From Bacteroidales bacterium (lineage in GTDB: Bacteria; Bacteroidota; Bacteroidia; Bacteroidales; WCHB1-69), in assembly GCA_031273515.1 (NCBI GenBank), contig JAISRU010000064.1, positions 1-7,189 of the forward strand: a stretch of DNA of 7,189 nt, given 5' to 3'. A program made the translations under genes and the position numbers. Under the pieces are notes generated by a model. That model searched no databases and had not been told where the DNA came from. It saw only the letters and a program-made list of their open reading frames with translations. Shown in pieces: positions 5,961 to 7,189 of the stretch. Numbering within the stretch: position 1 is the first letter of the stretch; the number at the start of each line of letters is the position of its first letter.

Positions 5961-6989
5961 TTATTTTTTTATTTTGATTTTCTTTAAAGCTCGATGATAT
6001 TTTCTTGCATTTGCGGCATGTTCCGACGAAGTTCTCGCAAAGTTGTGGAAACCTGAGAAATCTTCTTTGGCGCACATATATAGATAAGGATGTTTTTCAT
6101 AATTCAACACGGCGTCCACGCACGATGGACTTGGAATACGGATAGCTCCCGGAGGCAATCCTTTGTGTTTATAGGTATTATAGGGCGAATCAACCAACAA
6201 ATCGGCAAACAGTATCCGTTTTCGTCCGAAGTCCTGTAATGCAAATTTAATGGTAGGGTCTGCCTGAAGAGGCATATTCCGTTTAAGTCGGTTGATATAC
6301 AATCCTGCGATACGGGGCTGTTCGACTGTACGATGATTTTCTTCTTCTACAATCGACGCAAGTATAATCACTTCCGTAGGCGAGAGATTAGCGGCAAACG
6401 CTTTTTGCAGACGGTCGTCGTTCCAAAATTTTTGGTATTCTCTGTACATTCTTTCCACGAAGTCTTCTGCCGATGTATTCCACCACAACTGATACGTATT
6501 CGGAATGAAAATGGTAAGCGCTGTTTCTGTAGTAATATTGTATTTCTTTAGTTTATTTTCATCATTCAAAAAGGACAGCAGACTGTCGTAATTTGTTTCC
6601 AATTGTTTGGCGACCCTTTGTGCCAATTGTTCTTTGGTACGTATATTATTAAATGTAAAATCGACAGCGTCCTGTTGTCCTGAACGCAAGAGGTTCAGCA
6701 ATTCGTTGTTGTTCATGCCCTGCGTAATACGGTATCGACCGGCACGTACCTTCGCAGGATAGTTCTTCCGATTGGCAACCCATTGAAACGTTCTCATGTT
6801 TTTAACGATATGCTGTTCTTTCAATGTCTGCAATACATCTGCATAGGTATCTCCTGTTTTGATATACAGATACGGGGATGCATCAACTGAAATATTATTG
6901 CTGAACAGGATTGTCCGAACAAAATACAGTAGTACAATACCCGTCAAAACAAGAAAAACAATAATGACTGCGATTATCTTTTTATTCAT
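5961..6989 (-). CDS. mltG: Endolytic murein transglycosylase MltG (YceG family)
   Basis: A 342-residue inner-membrane enzyme that cleaves nascent glycan strands internally and releases them from the elongation machinery. A short cytoplasmic start (MNKK) is followed by one membrane helix (about 5-26); the rest is periplasmic, with a LysM-like part (about 38-105, including AGRYRITQGM) and the YceG catalytic region. The catalytic Glu is Glu215 in ILASIVEEE, aligned with Glu218 of the E. coli enzyme by the ASIVE motif. Downstream are YINRLKRNMPLQADPT (231-246), YNTYKHKGLPPGAI (270-283) and the C-terminal FSGFHNFARTSSEH (311-324). Length fits the family. The open frame runs up to 7166, but those extra 59 residues translate repeats and the promoter, so ATG 6989 is chosen. 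It heads a unit with the adenosyltransferase. Confidence 0.95.
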   Translation of the reverse strand: MNKKIIAVIIVFLVLTGIVLLYFVRTILFSNNISVDASPYLYIKTGDTYADVLQTLKEQHIVKNMRTFQWVANRKNYPAKVRAGRYRITQGMNNNELLNLLRSGQQDAVDFTFNNIRTKEQLAQRVAKQLETNYDSLLSFLNDENKLKKYNITTETALTIFIPNTYQLWWNTSAEDFVERMYREYQKFWNDDRLQKAFAANLSPTEVIILASIVEEENHRTVEQPRIAGLYINRLKRNMPLQADPTIKFALQDFGRKRILFADLLVDSPYNTYKHKGLPPGAIRIPSPSCVDAVLNYEKHPYLYMCAKEDFSGFHNFARTSSEHAANARKYHRALKKIKIKK

Positions 6990-7007
6990 TCCTGTTAATT
7001 TGATTTC

Positions 7008-7035
7008 TGCAAAAGTACAGAAAATAATCGAGAAT
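7008..7035 (-). promoter_or_regulatory. Promoter of mltG, with ATTCTC-type module
   Basis: The minus strand reads TGTACTTTTGCA (7008-7019), identical to the core at 2786-2797, with an exact TAnnTTTG match. ATTCTCGATT (7026-7035), one mismatch from the module at the other two sites, lies exactly 6 bp upstream. The core is 18 nt from the mltG ATG. Similarity to the regulator promoter extends through the spacer (both have ATTATTT there). Confidence 0.75.
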
Positions 7036-7046
7036 TGTCTTGAACT

Positions 7047-7080
7047 CTGATTTATCTGATTTACTTGATGAACATGATTA
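7047..7080. repeat. Degenerate CTGATTTA short tandem repeat
   Basis: CTGATTTA occurs at 7047-7054 and 7056-7063 (9-bp period), then decays through TTGATGAACATGATTA. It lies between the mltG promoter and the next repeat. No coding potential or known site is recognised. Confidence 0.5.
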
Positions 7081-7082
7081 TT

Positions 7083-7117
7083 GAATTGAAAATTGAAAAT
7101 TGAGAATTGCCTGCGGA
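7083..7117. repeat. Dispersed repeat copy (AATTGAAAATTG units plus GCCTGCGGA)
   Basis: This copy joins features of both arms found near recJ: AATTGAAAATTGAAAATTG (7084-7102) equals the inverted arm at 2934-2952, and GAGAATTGCCTGCGGA (7102-7117) equals 2822-2837. It therefore links the two arms as members of one family. It lies about 65 bp upstream of the mltG -7 box. Confidence 0.72.
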
Positions 7118-7132
7118 AGATTATTTTTAGCA

Positions 7133-7189
7133 CACAGATGACACTGATTTCCACAGAATAACGCATCCCGTATTGTCTGAATCAGGATT
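7133..7189. repeat. Repeat-like non-coding tract at the window edge
   Basis: Two short patterns are visible: CACAGATGA, CACTGATTTC and CACAGA in succession (7133-7157), and TTGTCTGAATCAGGATT (7173-7189), cut by the window end. Both resemble short dispersed sequences I recall from Bacteroidota intergenic DNA, but that is memory. No gene is supported here. Confidence 0.4.

Noticed and set aside
5959..6075. Upstream extension of the adenosyltransferase to 6075
   Set aside because: This would overlap the mltG coding end by over 100 nt; the conserved N-terminal TKKGDKG motif follows directly after the start at 5958.
6990..7166. Upstream extension of mltG to ATG 7166
   Set aside because: The extra 59 residues translate the promoter and dispersed repeats; the family-like start with membrane anchor is at 6989.

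Overview
The window reads as a piece of a Bacteroidales (phylum Bacteroidota) chromosome. The support is threefold: the protein set looks like this group (C69 dipeptidase, RecJ, PduO-type adenosyltransferase, MltG, a PepSY-like lipoprotein); Shine-Dalgarno-like sites are not apparent; and four promoters carry the Bacteroidota sigma-ABfr -7 motif TAnnTTTG. The genus cannot be told from the sequence alone.

All six genes lie on the minus strand, so transcription runs from right to left. From right to left they are: about 200 nt of repeat-rich non-coding DNA with a promoter (6990-7189); mltG, an endolytic murein transglycosylase (5961-6989); a PduO-type cob(I)alamin adenosyltransferase starting 2 nt after mltG stops (5416-5958); a two-repeat PepSY-like lipoprotein with its own promoter (4877-5320); recJ (2940-4718); a 189-nt repeat-bearing gap; an NtrC-type response regulator with no DNA-binding domain (1587-2750); and a C69 dipeptidase running off the left edge (1-1544). 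Probable transcription units are mltG-adenosyltransferase, the lipoprotein alone (or with read-through from upstream), recJ, and regulator-dipeptidase. No sensor kinase, other B12 gene or sigma-54 gene is present, so the genes look like a housekeeping cluster and not one pathway.

The most interesting structure is between the genes. Four promoters share a 12-bp core, TGTACNTTTGCA, differing at one base. Three of them also carry ATTCTCAATT (one mismatch in the mltG copy) exactly 6 bp upstream of that core. The same ATTCTC/AATTGAAAATTG vocabulary forms dispersed repeats in the two largest gaps, and one inverted copy supplies the last codons and stop of recJ. The repeat family therefore appears to touch both a gene end and several promoters. 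I see no CRISPR array, RNA gene, transposase, phage gene or defence system.
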